Source of the DNA: Amaranthus tricolor
Taxonomy: Eukaryota; Streptophyta; Magnoliopsida; Caryophyllales; Amaranthaceae
Length of the DNA stretch: 64,000 bases
Direction: 5' to 3'
Assembly: GCF_026212465.1 (NCBI RefSeq)
Contig: NC_080058.1
Coordinates: 20,478,528 to 20,542,527, forward strand
Shown: in pieces, positions 12,694 through 25,746 of the stretch
Numbering within the stretch: the first letter of the stretch is position 1
How the letters are laid out: each line of letters opens with the position of its first letter
Program-made: the position numbers and the translations under genes
The notes under the pieces: generated by a model
What the model was told of the DNA's origin: nothing
The model's database searches: none
What the model saw: only the letters and a program-made list of their open reading frames with translations

Positions 12694-15406
12694 TCATGAT
12701 GGGTTAACTAATACCTATACAATCACTTATCAAAGTGTAAAAAAAATTCTTCACCCTCTCCCTCCAAAAACCGTACCATCCCTTGAAAAAAACCTTCCTA
12801 GTTCACTAAAAATCACCCTTTTAACCTTAAAACAATTCGAGAGTGAACTTGTTGAAAATGAGGTGTATTTGTTGATTACAAAAGAAGAGTGAGACTCTTA
12901 TGGCTCAAAATCCGAAAGTTGCTAAGTTGGTTATGGAGTTTGTTGATGTGTTTCCTAATGAGTTGCCTAAAGGATTTCCTCCCATTCATGGATTGGAGAA
13001 TCAAATTGATCTCATTTCAGGTGCCCCCCCTTCCAAATAAACCTCCTTATAGATGCAATCCTATGGAGACTAAAGAGTTGCAAAAGCAAATCAGTGAGTT
13101 GATGAGGATGGGTTATGTTCGAGAATCCATGAGTCCTTGTGTGGTTCCAGCCTTGTTGGTGCCAAAAAAGGATGGTACTTGGCATATGTGCATTGATAGT
13201 AGGGCTATTAATAACATAACTATCAAGTATAGGTTTCCAATTCCTAGGCTTGATGATATGTTGGATGAGTTAAGCTGTGCTACTATGTTTTCAAAAATTG
13301 ATCTTCGAAGTGGATACCATCAGATTCGAATGAGAGAAGGTGATGAATGGAAAATTGCTTTCAAAACTAAGCAAGGTTTGTATGAATGGTTAGTGATGCC
13401 TTTTGGGCTAACTAATGCTCCTAGTACTTTCATGGGGCTGATGAATGAAGTACTTAGACCTTTCTTAGGGAAGATTATTGTTGTGTACTTAGATGATATC
13501 TTAGTATATAACAAGAGTGAAGAGGAACATTTGATTCATCTTAGAGAATTGTTCGAGGTCTTGAGACAGAACAAATTGTATGGGAAACTAGAAAAATGTA
13601 ATTTTATGTTATTATAGGTCACTTTTCTTAATTACATTGTAACAGGTGATGGCATAAAAGTTGATCCGAGCAAAGTTGAGGCCATTGCTTCATGGCCAAT
13701 CTCAAAGACCATAACTGAAGTTCGAGCATTTTATGGATTAACTTCCTTTTATAGGCGGTTTATCAAAAATTTTAGCACACTCATAGCTTCAATCATCGAG
13801 TGCACTAAAAAGGGTACTTTTACATGGACCACTCAAGCACAACAAGCCTTTGAGTTGGTAAAGAAGAAGATGTGTGAAGCTCCTATTCTAGCACTTCCTA
13901 ATTTCACAAAGCCTTTTGAAGTGGAGTGTGACGCTAGTGGCAAAGGAGTTGGTGCTGTGTTGATTCAGGAGGGCCGTCTAGTTGCCTATTTTAGTGAGAA
14001 GCTTAGCCAAGGAAAGCTTAATTATTCAACCTATGACAAGAACTTCTATGCTATGGTAAGGGCTCTTGATCATTGGTCACATTACTTGAGGTCACAACCG
14101 TTTGTTTTGTATTTAGATCATGAATCTTTGAAGTTCATACATGGGCAAAACAAGTTGAATGCAAGGCATGCAAAATGGGTGGAATTTTTAAAAACATTCA
14201 CTTTTTCGGCCAAATATAAAAGTGGAAAAGCAAATGTTGTAGCTGATGCACTTTTGAGGCGACATTTCCTTCTTGGTGTTGTTGAAGCCAAGGTACTTTG
14301 TTTTGAATGGATTAAAGATTTATATAAAGCTGACGAAGATTTTAAAGAAGTATATGCGGCTTGCAAAGATGGTGTTCATGGCTTCTATGTTCAAGTAGAG
14401 GGGCTCTTATTTAAAGGAAACAAACTTTGTATTCCTATGAGTAGCTGGTCACATGGGGATTCAAAAGATTTGAGAGATACTTCAAGGTCATTTTCATTGG
14501 CCATGGATGTTAGCTCATGTCTGCAAGGTCTTGAGGCGTTGTTTAATATGTCAGCAAGCAAAAATGACATTTCACAAAGGGTTATACAAACCACTTCCAG
14601 TTCCTGAACGTATGTGGGAAGATTTGAGTATGGATTTCATTATGGCACTTCCTAGAACACCCAAAGGTAACGACTCAATTATGGTTGTTGCTGATAGATT
14701 CTCTAAAATGGCACACTCTATTCGTTGCAAAAAGATAGATGATGCTTTCAATATTGCACAACTATGTTTTGATGAAATTGTTTGAATTCATGGGTTGCCT
14801 AAGTCTATAGTGTCGGATAGGGATTCTAAGTTCTTGAGTCATTTTTGGAAGAGTTTGTGGCGATTGCTTGGGACTAAATTGATGTTCTCTACTTCCCATT
14901 ATCCTCAAACTGATGGTCAAACCGAAGTAGTGAATAGGATGCTTGGTGCTTTGTTGAGGTCCTCGGTAAGCAAAGTGGAAAGAAATTGGGATATGAAACT
15001 TGCACATGCTGAATTTGCCTACAATTAAACACCTAGTAGAACTACCAAGTATTCCCTATTTGAGGTAGTTTATGGTGTCAATCCGTACATGCCTGTTGAT
15101 TTTATCACACTTCCTATGGATAAGTTTGTTCATGGCAATGCAAAGGAACATGTTGAATTTATGCTCAATATTCATAAGGAAGTAAGAAAGCTGATTGAGA
15201 AGGCGAATAAAGAGTACAAGAAGCAAGGAAATAAAAATGTGCATGGTACTTGAAAATTTGAAGTTGGAGACTTGGTTTTGGTGCATTTGCTCAAAGAAAG
15301 GTTTCCGGGACAAAGAAAACATAAGCTTATGCCTAAAGCTGAAGGTCCTTTTGAAGTTATGGACAGGATAAATGACAATGCATACAAAATTGATCTTGGT
15401 GATTAG
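12694..15406 (+). pseudogene. Gypsy pol (reverse transcriptase, RNase H, integrase), multiply broken
   Basis: Close in pattern to the Reina-like polyprotein at 58-61 kb. In order: a protease-RT linker (from about 12694), reverse transcriptase (about 12900-13620, with the YLDD active site at 13486-13497), RNase H (about 13900-14260, [13 protein letters not shown]), then integrase (about 14440-15050, with [19 protein letters not shown] and PQTDGQTEV). Breaks: TAG at 13615-13617; a deletion with frameshift near 14440-14450 that removes the start of the integrase zinc-binding region; TGA at 14783-14785; TAA at 15026-15028; TGA near 15251; and TAG at 15404-15406, at the insertion site. No chromodomain was recognised. 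The gene is dead. Confidence 0.85.
15402..15406. repeat. Target-site duplication of the Copia element, left copy (ATTAG)
   Basis: ATTAG directly precedes the left LTR and is repeated at 25747-25751 after the right LTR. Confidence 0.92.
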
Positions 15407-16599
15407 TGTAGAAATGCAAATAGATGATCGAATGCAACAAGAGGGGGGGGGGGGGGGGGGGGTGAATTGTTGTGTATTAAGTTTAAGATTTTTGCCTCTA
15501 ATTTTGCGGAATTATCACAATAAAATAAAACTTAAACTTAAAATGAAAAAAAAGGAGACAAAGATTTTACGTGGAAACCTTCTTGGCCTGATAAGAAGGA
15601 AAAATCACGACCCCCCGAGATTTCAAAATTCTCACTATGTTTTAGGCAATCAATTACAATCACATAAAACAATTTGCTTCAAGCTTCTCTATTCTAGGCC
15701 TATTTCTCTTTCTCTTCTCTTTCTCCTTTTCTTTCTCTTCTCACGCTTCTCTTGAAGCTTCTCTATTCCCCTAGACTTCCCTTAAGTTAAGTCTAGTTAC
15801 AACAAAACACACAAATACCCTTACAAGGCCAAATTCTCAAGAGGATAAAAATTAAATAATTGCTCTAAGATAAATATAATAAATTAATTGGCATGAGATA
15901 GCTGAAAATATTTTTCTTAATAGATCTCCCTTTATGGACACTCTCGGATCTTTTTCGGTTTGAGCATAGTTCCTCCTATTTATAGTGGGAACAGCCGTCA
16001 GTTACCTTAGGCATACCTTCCCACTAACTTACACGTTCTCAAAAGAAAAAGGTAGTGGAATGCCAAAAATAGAATCCGGTTACCATTTGCTAAAAATGGA
16101 AAATGGTTCCTTCAAGCTAAAAATAGCATAGGAGTTAAAACAAAAAGTCCTAATTAAAAGGAGATCTTTTCTCAAAAAGAATAAATCTTAGGCTATTTTC
16201 AGATAACCTAAAAATATTTTTTCCAACCAATTTATTAATTAATTAAGCAATTAATTTAACTCTTAACCGTTACATCAACTTAAAAACAGAAAATAAATTA
16301 TTTGCAATTTTCCAGCCGATGTTTTTTTCAGACCTGCAACGTAGGAACAGTGTATTGTCTCCATCTACAACTTCTGTCAGATTGTTAACTTTGGGAACAG
16401 TAGACCGCCTGTCTTCTTTTAACGTCCTAAGCATTTATCTAACTTCTTGGATATTCTAAGACATGTACAACTTCCACGAACCAAGTCATAGGCTCCATCA
16501 ACGATTTTAACAAAATCGGATATTCACCTACAAAACAATCTCTAAAACATGTTTGTTTATTTAAAAGTGAAGTCATCATCAAAACCTAAGAGGCAAACA
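15407..16599 (-). repeat. Copia 3' LTR (left), 1193 bp
   Basis: Contains a run of 20 G at 15443-15462 (8 in the other LTR) and a TATAAATA box on the minus strand (15978-15985). It is about 74 bp longer than its partner because it retains a segment of roughly 65 bp around 15985-16050 and has the longer G run. Confidence 0.9.
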
Positions 16600-17333
16600 A
16601 ATTCTCGCTTTTTGATGAAGACAAACTTTATAAACAAACTTAAGTAAACTAGAGCAAAACAAAATTCTTTAGAGCATACTAGAGATTAAAGCAACTCTAA
16701 ATAACTTAGCAAATCAACCCGTTACAATATAATTTACCAAGCATGCATAAAACAATTTACTCTATATAAAAACATAATATCAAATATGTTTTCAAATAAT
16801 TTTCAAAAAATAGTTAAATTAACACAAATCCCTAAGTATTATAAAAAGTAAAAGCTTTGAGATGAAAACAAATTCAGAACAACACTTAATCAAAGTATTC
16901 ATAAACTTAACAACACAGATGATTTTAAGTTAGCAATCAGATCAGGATAACAATCTTCATAATCACAATTATGCACATTAACTTCCATTATTAGAGCAAT
17001 ATAAATCAATCAAGATATGGAGACTACTGTGTATTCACAGCTTCTCTCCCCCTTTTGTCATCAATCAAAAAGAATTGGGAGAATCAAACCACAGCACAAA
17101 CCATATAAATTTGTCATTGAGGAAAATAATAAATAGTAAATGAAAGCAAGCACCATGAAAAGCAATCCAAATATGCACATGATTAACATCACAGACGAAG
17201 ATAAAAGAAAGAAATTGTAGCAGCTGTTCAACAAAAGAAATACAATTTTGTACCCCAAATGGTACAAAAACAAAAGTAAAATTGTTTGATAGATATTAGG
17301 GCCAACAAATCATTAAAAACGTAGAAAGAGGAA
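16600..17333 (-). other. Copia 3' untranslated region with polypurine-like sites
   Basis: Non-coding, AT-rich. A purine tract lies next to the LTR (AAAAAGCGAGAATT on the minus strand, 16613-16600), and a second, GACAAAAGGGGGAGAGAAG-like tract occurs near 17041-17060. The latter resembles the canonical SIRE polypurine tract but is not adjacent to the LTR. Confidence 0.5.
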
Positions 17334-19007
17334 TCAAGGAGCAGTCTCATCTTCATCCATGAACTTGGTCTGCACTTCAACTGTGTCCAACTTTGCACCA
17401 AGACGGTTTTCCATCTGGATGAGCTGATCAGCAATTGAGGCAAGTGAGACCCAAGTTTCATCTTGAAAAGCAATAAATTGAGACTGGAGGTCTTGGAGCT
17501 TAGATAGTATGGGGTCTGAAGAAGCTGCAGGAACAGAATCAAAATTAGCACAACCAATACCTTGTGAAGTGTGTGATTCAAATGATGGTGGTGTAAACTG
17601 GATAGGTGATTGTGGTGGTGATGGAACTTGATGTGGTGGTGGAGTGGCTGGCTTGGGAGAAGTAGGTGCATTTGTTGTAGGCTCAGGAATGGTGTCAGAT
17701 GTGATATCATCAACCATAGCAGCCTTACGCTTAGAAGCTAATCTCCTACTTTACCTCCGAATTAAATCAGCCTTCTTCCTCATTGCTATCACAATCTCCT
17801 CATCACTAGAGTCACTGCAGAGATTGTGATTATCATTATCTTTCAAGGCTTCCTCTTGTTCTTCTGTTTCCCCCTTACTTGCTACTTCTCCCTGTTCCCA
17901 TTTTCCTGCTGTTTCAGTGTTTGCAGCGGGAACAGGCTCCTGCTCGTTATCCTCCTTACTTGATTTTTCCTTTTCTTCCTCAACCCTTTCCTCTTCTGAT
18001 TCAACTTCAACAACCTTCTCCAAATCATGCATTAATATCCCTTCATCATTCAGTTTTAGGTGCAAGTTGTGTAAGCTTTTGGCACCTATTTTCATGTTAG
18101 GACCCATAGGGAACTGCAAGCCATCTAGAGGTACACCAAATTTATTGAAAATCCATGTCAACAACCCTCCATATCCAACAAAGCTCTTCTTTTTAATGTA
18201 ATCCGACAAATGAGATATCATCAACGGAGGAAAGTTTATTTTAATATGATTTGCCATGCAATAAATTAAAGTGGCATCACGCAAACTCACTTCACTACGT
18301 TTGGAGTTTCGTGGTAAGATGAAACTGCGTGCAATGTTATACAATAATTTATGCAGAGGAGACAAAACGTTGTGACTAATCTTCCCTTTCTTTTGCTCAA
18401 TCCCTAAGAATTTCAGAATAGTTCGTTCATTAATCCCAGAGAATACTATCTTCGAGCCAACATAATATGTATCAAAACCAACTGCTGGAACATTGAACCA
18501 TTCCCCCAACATCAAACTGTTATATTCTATTTTTATTGCCCTAACAGTGCTGGAACATACTCCATTATCAATAGAAAAGTTTGAAATAAATTCACGCATT
18601 AGGTTTGGGAATATTGGGTTGCAACAGAAATCAGACATTAATATTTCCTAATTTTGATTTTGCAATATGGCGTGAAGTTGTGGGAAGGGAGTAGAATCAT
18701 ACCAGTACTTGTCTAAACCAAATCCTATAGACATTTCCTTGGAAATTTCTTCGGCACTATTAGGATCAGCAAGCTTCGAACGTTTGGCTGTTCTGGATGA
18801 TGAACCACCTTTTGGTGTGGTGATGTGGCGTTTGTTTTTGGCATGCATAGAGGAGTGTATTGGGGTTTCATTTTTAGTTTCAGTAGATGAGGATGGTGCA
18901 GCATCAAGCAGAGGTGGAGGATGAACCACATTGAGAGGTTGTGGTTGAGAAATTTTACCGAATTTTGGGATTTTCTTGCTAGAGTTTGAAGATTTAGGAG
19001 TTTTCAT
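17334..19007 (-). pseudogene. Additional (env-position) ORF of the Copia element, two nonsense stops
   Basis: A single frame of 558 codons in the position where SIRE elements carry an extra gene. Only two stops interrupt it: TAG at 18648-18650 and TAA at 17751-17753. Layout: a proline/serine-rich basic N-terminus (KTPKSSNSSKK; SKR), a folded central domain (YNSLMLGEWFNVPAVGFDTY; LYNIARSFILPRN; KKKSFVGYGGLLTWIF) matching what is labelled a putative plant transposon protein domain (Transposase_32 type), a glutamate-rich stretch, a proline-rich stretch, and a C-terminal coiled-coil-like segment (KLQDLQSQFIAFQDE; IQMENRLGAKLDTVE). No convincing signal peptide or membrane span is seen, so an envelope role is not supported. 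Function unknown. Confidence 0.75.
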
Positions 19008-19496
19008 TTTGATTTTAAAATGCTTTGAGAGAAGGAAGATGATGAGTGACGGTTGCTTGAGAGAAATGAGAAAGTGTAAGAGGTGTGACGTGAGGAAGGG
19101 GGTTCATAAATGGGTGAAAGGACGGTTATCTAAATGTTCAACACTTTAATGCATTTAATCATTTCAATTGAAATCCAGTGGTTGATGAAGAGTTGGGACA
19201 AATCCAAATAAACCAATTTCCAATTTTTTTAAATAATTTGATTTGACCATATATTAGAAAAATATGAAAAAAAAATAAAACTTGAAAAATGATATTATCA
19301 TATTATCTAAAGTGAATAATGAACACATGCTGCTTTAGTTTGATCAATTCAAAATATGCAATCAAGAAAACATTCATAGTACGTACTTTATTAACTGTAT
19401 ACCTGATCTTCAATAATTGATTTTCAATCAAGGTTTTGTGGTTGATTTTACCTTTTCAATTTCATGATACTTCATGGGGAATTCTTGCTATCAACT
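19008..19496 (-). other. Spacer between pol and the additional ORF of the Copia element
   Basis: AT-rich, no conserved coding phrases. It would hold the leader or promoter of the additional ORF if that is expressed separately; none is evident. Confidence 0.4.
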
Positions 19497-22400
19497 TTAG
19501 TGGAGCTTGATCATACCGAGTTCCAATCTCATCTTTTCATATTGTTCCCTTGGAAGCGGTTTAGTCATGATATCTGCAACTTGTTCATTAGTGTTAACAT
19601 GCTTGACTATTATATTTTTGTTTTCTACATTGTCCTTAAGAAAGTGATGTCTTATATGTATATGTTTAACTCTTGAATGATGCACTGGATCTTTGGATAT
19701 GCATATGGCACTGGTATTATCACAAAAAATAAGAACACATTCAAATTTAATACCAAAATCTCTTAGCTGTTGTTTTATTCAAAGCATTTGGGAACAACAA
19801 GCAGCTGCTGCTACATATTCAGCTTCAGCAATGGATAATGCAACGGTGTTTTGTTTCTTTGAACACCATGACATTAAACATGAGCCAAGAAATTGTACCA
19901 TACCTGACGTACGTTTTCTATTCACAAGATCTCCAGCATAATCTGCATCACTATAACCTTTCAAATAATAGACGTCACTTTTAGGGTAAACTAGGGACAA
20001 GTCATCTGTTCCCTTTAAATATCTCAAAATTCTTTTTACTGCTGTAAAATGTGACTCTTTGGGGTTAGATTGAAATCTAGCACATAAACCAACACTAATG
20101 AAATATCAGGTCTGCTAGCTATTAGATATAATAAAGAACCAATCATGCCTCGATACATTATTTGATCTACATTGATCCCATTTAAGTCTTCATCTAATCT
20201 AACATTTTTAGCCATGGGTGTGTGGTTTGTCTTAGCGTTGTTTATTCCATACTTCTTAAGAAGTTCTTTTATGTATTTTTGTTGATGGATAAAAATACCA
20301 TTTTCAGTTTGTTTAATTTGTAAACCAAGGAAGAAATTTAATTCTCCCATCATGCTCATTTCAAATTCTGTGCCCATAAGATTGGCAAATTCTTTACATA
20401 ACAAATCATTAGTGGCACCAAAAATAATATCATCAACATAAATTTGAACAACCAAAATATCATAACCTTTATTCTTAAAGAATAAGGTTTTGTCAATTTT
20501 TCCTCTGATAAAGTTATTTTGAATCAAAAACTTTAACAGTCTTTCATACCATTGCCTAGGAGCTTGCTTCAAGCCATATAAAGCTTTATCAAGCTTGTAC
20601 ACATGATCAGGTCAAGAGGTATTTTCAAATCCTGGGGGTTGTTCAACATAAACTTCTTCATCAAGAAAGCCATTTAAAAAAGCACATTTCACATCCATTT
20701 GCTATAATTTAAAGTTCATGAATGCAGAAAAAGAAATTAAAATTCTAATAGCCTCTAACCTTGCTACCGGAGCAAAAGTCTTGGTGTAATCAATACCTTC
20801 TTGTTGGTTGTACCCTTTGACCACGAGCCTTACTTTGTTTCTTACAATTATTCCGTGCTCATCTAATTTGTTCCGAAATACCCATTTTAAACCAATTACC
20901 TTTTTGTGTTTTGGTTTGGGCTCTAAGTGAAATACTTTGTTTCTTTCGAATTCATTCAATTCATCTTGTATGGCTACTATCCATTCGGAATCTTTTAGAG
21001 CTTCCTCGTGGTTTTTGGGTTCAAGTGATGATAGGAACGCAAAGTGTGCACAAAAGTTTCTAATTTGGGATCTGGTTTGCGTTCCCTTATTCATATCATT
21101 AATAATCAAATCAAGAGGGTGGTAACTTTGATATTTCCAAGGCTTAGGCACAAATTCTCTTGTGGGAACAGAAGCATGTTCTGTTTCATCTGCTTGATTA
21201 TTGTTCTGTTCAGCTTCTGGATCTGCTTGCTCGTCTGTGGGAACAGCTGGATTGGAGACAGTCTGTTGTTCCTGAAGTACTATCTGTTTCTGAATATGAT
21301 CGTTCCTTTCAGCCTCTTCTGGGATCAGCTGTTCTCCTGATGTTCCTTCATCTAGCATTTTTCGTTTCTTCATCATTGTCTTCTAGATGAGCAAGACCTA
21401 TTTTAACATGGTTGATATCCTGTCCACTTGTTGAAAAGTTAGTTTCATCAAAAATGATATGAACTGACTCTTCTACACTCATTGTTCTTTTATTATATAC
21501 CCTGTAAGCTTTACTATGTGATCAGTAGCCAAGAAATACTGCTTCATCGCTTCTTTCATCAAACTTGCCTATACTTCGTTTTCCATTAACATGAACAAAA
21601 CATTTGCATCCAAATATACGAAAATAGGAAATGTTTGGTTTAACACCTTTGAGTAATTCATAGGGTGTTCTTGAAGAGATTCGTCTTATTAACACACGAT
21701 TCATAATATAACAAGCAGTATTAACAGCCTCAGCCCAAAAATTTCTAGGTAGACGGCTAGCAATCAACATGGTTCTGGCCATTTCTTCTAAAGTTCTATT
21801 TTTCCTTTCTACCACTCCATTTTGTTGTGGTGTTCTAGGTGCGGAAAAATTGTGATTAATTCCATGTTCATTGCAATACATTGTAAAATTTGAATTTTCA
21901 AATTCTTTTCCATGATCAGACCTTATGTGCATTATTTGATTATTGGTAGATTTTTGTATTTTGTTTGCGAAGGAAACAAACTCATCAAAAGCTTCATCTT
22001 TGCTTACTAAAAACAAAGTCCAAGTGAATCTACTATAATCATCAACAATGACAAATACATATATTTTGCCGCTACGGCTCTGTATTCTCATAGGTCCACA
22101 TAGATCCATATGAATTAATTCTAGCGGTCTAGAGGTAGTCACCATATTCTTTGATTTAAAAGATGACCTCACTTGTTTTCCTTTGGCACAAGGATCGCAA
22201 ATTTCTTCCTTAAGGAATTTTATAGCTGGTAGTCCTCTAACTAGGTCTTTTGATCTTAATGTATTAATCAATGTATAACTAGCATGACCTAGACGCTTAT
22301 GCCAAAGTAGTGGGTCTTCTTCTATAACGCTTAAACATGTTAGACTAGTTTTGGGAACAGTGTCCAGGTCCACTGCATAAGTGTTCCCTTTTCTGATTCC

Positions 22401-22727
22401 CTCGAGCACAGTATCTCCTGTGTCGTTCCTAGAAATTATAAATCGTTCAGAAGTAAACTTAACAGAGTTACCTTTATCACAAAATTGAGAAATACTTAGA
22501 AGATTGTGTTTTAAATTCTCGACTAAAAATACATTGTTAATGGCATGGGAACTCGACCTTCCAATCTTTCCTTTGGCGATTATCTCACCCTTCATATTGT
22601 CACCGAAGGTTACTGTTCCTCCATTATACACTTCAAGTGAGAGAAATCTAGATTCGTCACCCGTCATGTGCTTGGAACACCCACTGTCAAGATACCATGA
22701 GTTGTTCCCCCTCACTTGAACCTGCAA
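19497..22727 (-). pseudogene. Copia pol (protease, integrase, RT, RNase H), broken
   Basis: In order on the minus strand: aspartic protease (SWYLDSGCSKHMTG, about 22700), GAG-pre-integrase zinc region (LWHKRLGHAS), integrase core (VIVDDYSRFTW; RSDHGKEFE; PQQNGVVERKNRTLEEMA), an integrase C-terminal region, reverse transcriptase ([27 protein letters not shown]; the YVDD active site near 20430), and RNase H (GYSDADYAGD; ALSIAEAEYVAAAACC), ending near 19497 with ADIMTKPL. Breaks: TGA at 21522-21524 in the integrase tail, a frameshift near 21400, stops at 20702 and 20605 within RT, a frameshift near 20030 and a further stop between the RNase H pieces. The 22727 start is not a true start: the frame continues upstream into gag through in-frame stops. 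Confidence 0.9.
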
Positions 22728-24558
22728 AGCAATTTAATGGTTAGGTTCAGGAACCCAGTCATCCTTGGGTTCCCTGTCGATAATACATGAATTATATTTC
22801 TTAATCCATATGCGTTCGACATAATTTTTATTTGCTTTGGTATGCTGTTCCCTTTTTACACATTGATTTTTCAGGTGTCCAGTTTTGCCACAAAAGGAAC
22901 GGATTTTACTACTGGGGAGATCTACATAGACCTTTTTCTTCCTATTATTCTTAACATAACCTAGGCCTTCTTTATTCTTTGTTTTAGCATCTAGAATCCA
23001 TTTGAGAACTTCATCGATTTTCCCTTTGCCTTTTAAGTTCTATTTATCTTTCAGATATTTATTCTCTTGTTCACAGCATTCTAATTTTAATTTCATTTCT
23101 TGAAATTCTGTGATAAACGCGTGAGTGGATATTTCATTAACGTCCCTTCTTAGTCCTAGTAATTTGTATAGATTTATTTCAATATTAAGAATAATGAATA
23201 CCTGCTTCATTTTCTCCAATGTTTCTCTCAACATTATGTTCTGATCTAACAGATTAAAAAATCTATTTTGCACATCGATCCTAAATGAATTTAGGTAAGA
23301 AACATGATCTTTACTTGAGTTAAGGTCTTTCTTAAGTTGGAGATTCTTAGTATTTTGTTCATCTAATTTCTCTTGTGTCTCCAAGAGCAACTTAATTAAT
23401 TTATTCTTGCTGAATTTAAATAGGTGTTTAGGAAATGAGTTAAAAGACATTACCTCTTTTTCCTTAGACTCTTCATCCTTGCTGTGATGAGATGCCATGA
23501 GACACAGATTTGCCGTTTCTTCTTCTACTGGAGCTTCTGTTTCAGCTTCACTTTCGATATCACCCCAGGCTGCGATCATAGCTTTACGAAAATCTGTTTT
23601 GAAGTTTCCTTTCTTGGGTTGTCTTCCAGCTTCTCTTGCCTTTCCCTTTCCCTTGTCATTCTTCCATTGAGGGCAATCCTTGATGAAGTGATCAGTGTTT
23701 CCACATTTGTGGCATTCAAAATTTGTCTTCGTGTTAGCAGTTCCTCTTTCTTTGTTATGTCTTTGATTTCCATATCTGCTATTCCTGAAGAATTTTTTGA
23801 ATTTTCTTGCCAACATAGCAGTTTCCTCTTCATCAGTTTCTGATTCTTCATGATCATTTGCTGCTAGAGCCAAGCCTTTATTTCGGGTACTATCAGCTGT
23901 TCTCAAATGCAACTCGTGAGTCATGACGGAACCAGCCAGCTCTTCCAAATTAAACTTGGTGAAATCTTTTGATTCCTGGATGGCTGTGACCTTTGCTCTC
24001 CAGCGTTCGTCTTGAGGAAGACTCCTAATACTTTCCTAACTTGTTCATCAACGGGAATGATCTTACCAAGTGACACAAGTTCGTTGGTTATATTCGTGAA
24101 CCTGGTAAACATCTCTTGGATGTTTTCTCTAGGTTCCATGACGAAACTTTCATATTTGGACATTAGTAGGTCAATCTTGGAGCGCTTCACTTCACTAGTG
24201 CCTTCATGGGTAACTTCCAGCAGGTCCCAAATCTACTTTGTAGTTTTACAACCCATAATACGATTATGTTCAATTGGTCCGAGACCACAGTGAAGTAGTT
24301 TGATAGCAAGAGCGTTCATCTCCATCTTTTGAAAGTCTTCTTTTTCGTATTCAGTGATTGGTTTTGGAATTGATTCATTATTGGAGTTGATGGTCGTCAC
24401 CTCAAAATCTCCTATTTCAATTACTCTTCACACTTGGTAATTTTCGGCCTTTATGACGATTTCCATCCTATTTTCCAGTAGGTATAGAATTTTCCATTGA
24501 ACATGGGTGGCCGTTGCGTGGAGTACCCTTCTTCCATGCATTCGTTCATCTTCAGCAT
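22728..24558 (-). pseudogene. Copia gag with zinc knuckle, broken
   Basis: Gag probably starts at 24558 (MLKMNECMEEG). It has a UBN2-type capsid region (KRSKIDLLMSKYESFVM; ENIQEMFTRFTNITNEL), a CCHC zinc knuckle (CHKCGNTDHFIKDC, about 23725-23684) and a long coiled-coil-like segment (23400-23050). A second knuckle-like motif (CGKTGHLKNQC, near 22890) lacks its first cysteine. Breaks: an indel and two nonsense codons in 24190-24500, a one-base loss near 24025 that shifts the frame, TAG at 23040-23042, and TAA at 22728-22730 just before the protease. Confidence 0.85.
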
Positions 24559-24613
24559 CTTTCCAGGGAACAGGATACTGCTCTCAGTGTTTCCTGATTA
24601 AATGAGGAACAAG

Positions 24614-24625
24614 GCTCTGATACCA
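24614..24625 (-). other. Copia primer-binding site (initiator tRNA-Met)
   Basis: TGGTATCAGAGC on the minus strand, two bases inside the right (5') LTR. It matches the canonical plant retrotransposon site complementary to the 3' end of initiator tRNA-Met. Confidence 0.93.
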
Positions 24626-24627
24626 AT

Positions 24628-25746
24628 TGTAGAAATACAAATAGATGATCGAATGCAACAAGAGGGGGGGGTGAATTGTTGTGTATTAAGTTTAAGATTT
24701 TTGCCTCTAATTTTGCGGAATTATCACAATAAAATAATACTTAAACTTAAAATGAAAAAGATAAAAGGAGACAAAGATTTTACGTAGAAACCTTCTTGGC
24801 CTAATAAGAAGGAAAAACCACGACCCCCCGAGATTTCAAAATTCTCATTATGTTTTAGGCAATCAATTACAATCACATAAAACAATTTGCTTCACTTGAA
24901 GCTTCTCTATTCTAGGCCTATTTCTCTTTCTCGTCTCATTCTTCTTTTCTTTCTCTTCTCACGCTTCTCTTGAAGCTTCTCTATTCCCCTAGACTTCCCT
25001 TAAGTCTAGTTACAACAAAACACACAAATACCCTTACAAGGCCAAATTCTCAAGAGGATAAAAATTAAATAATTGCTTTAAGAAAAATATAATAAATTAA
25101 TTGGCATGAGATAGCTGAAAATATTTTTCTTAATAGATCTCCCTTTATGGACACTCTCGGATCTTTTTCGGTTTGAGCATAGTCCCTCCTATTTTTAAGT
25201 AGTGGAATGCCAAAAATAAAATCCGGTTACCATTTGCTAAAAATGGAAAACGGTTCCTTCAAGCTAAAAATAGCATAGGAGTTAAAACAAAAAGTCCTAA
25301 TTAAAAGGAGATCTTTTCTCAAAAAGAATAAATCTTAAGCTATTTTTAGATAACCTAAAAATAGTTTTGCCAACCAATTTATTAATTAATTAAGCAATTA
25401 ATTTAACTCTTAACTGTTACATCAACTTAAAAACAGAAAATAAATTATTTGCAATTTTCCAGCCGATGTTTTCTTCAGACCTGCAACGTAGGAACAGTGT
25501 ACTGTCTCCATCTACAACTTCTGTCAAATTGTCAACTTTGGGAACAGTAGACTGCCTGTCTACTTTTAACGTCCTAAGCATTTATCTAACTTCTTGGATA
25601 TTCTAAGACACATACAACTTCCACGAACCAAGTCATAGGCTCCATTAACGATTTTAACAAAATCGAATATTCACCTACAAAACAATCTCTAAAACATGTT
25701 TGTTTATTTAAAAGTGAAGTCATCATCAAAACCTAAGAGGCCAACA
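24628..25746 (-). repeat. Copia 5' LTR (right), 1119 bp, promoter region deleted
   Basis: Partner of 15407-16599. Where the left copy has CTATAAATAG on the minus strand, this copy reads CTTAAAAATAG and lacks the following ~65 bp (junction near 25192-25200). Because this is the 5' LTR of a minus-strand element, it is the copy that should drive transcription. Confidence 0.9.

Larger units (their letters stand above)
15407..25746 (-). mobile_element. SIRE/Maximus-type Ty1/Copia element with extra ORF
   Basis: Two LTRs (15407-16599 and 24628-25746) beginning TGTAGAAAT and ending CAAACA/CCAACA, a 5-bp duplication ATTAG, and an initiator-tRNA-Met primer-binding site next to the right LTR define a complete minus-strand element. 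Internal order on the minus strand: gag, protease, integrase, RT, RNase H, then an additional ORF before the 3' LTR. Pol order (integrase before RT) is Copia. The additional ORF and large size point to the SIRE/Maximus lineage. All genes carry stops or frameshifts. Confidence 0.9.

Noticed and set aside
17334..19007. Calling the additional Copia ORF an envelope gene
   Set aside because: It sits in the env position but shows no signal peptide, membrane span or fusion-like segment; the central domain fits a plant transposon-protein family.
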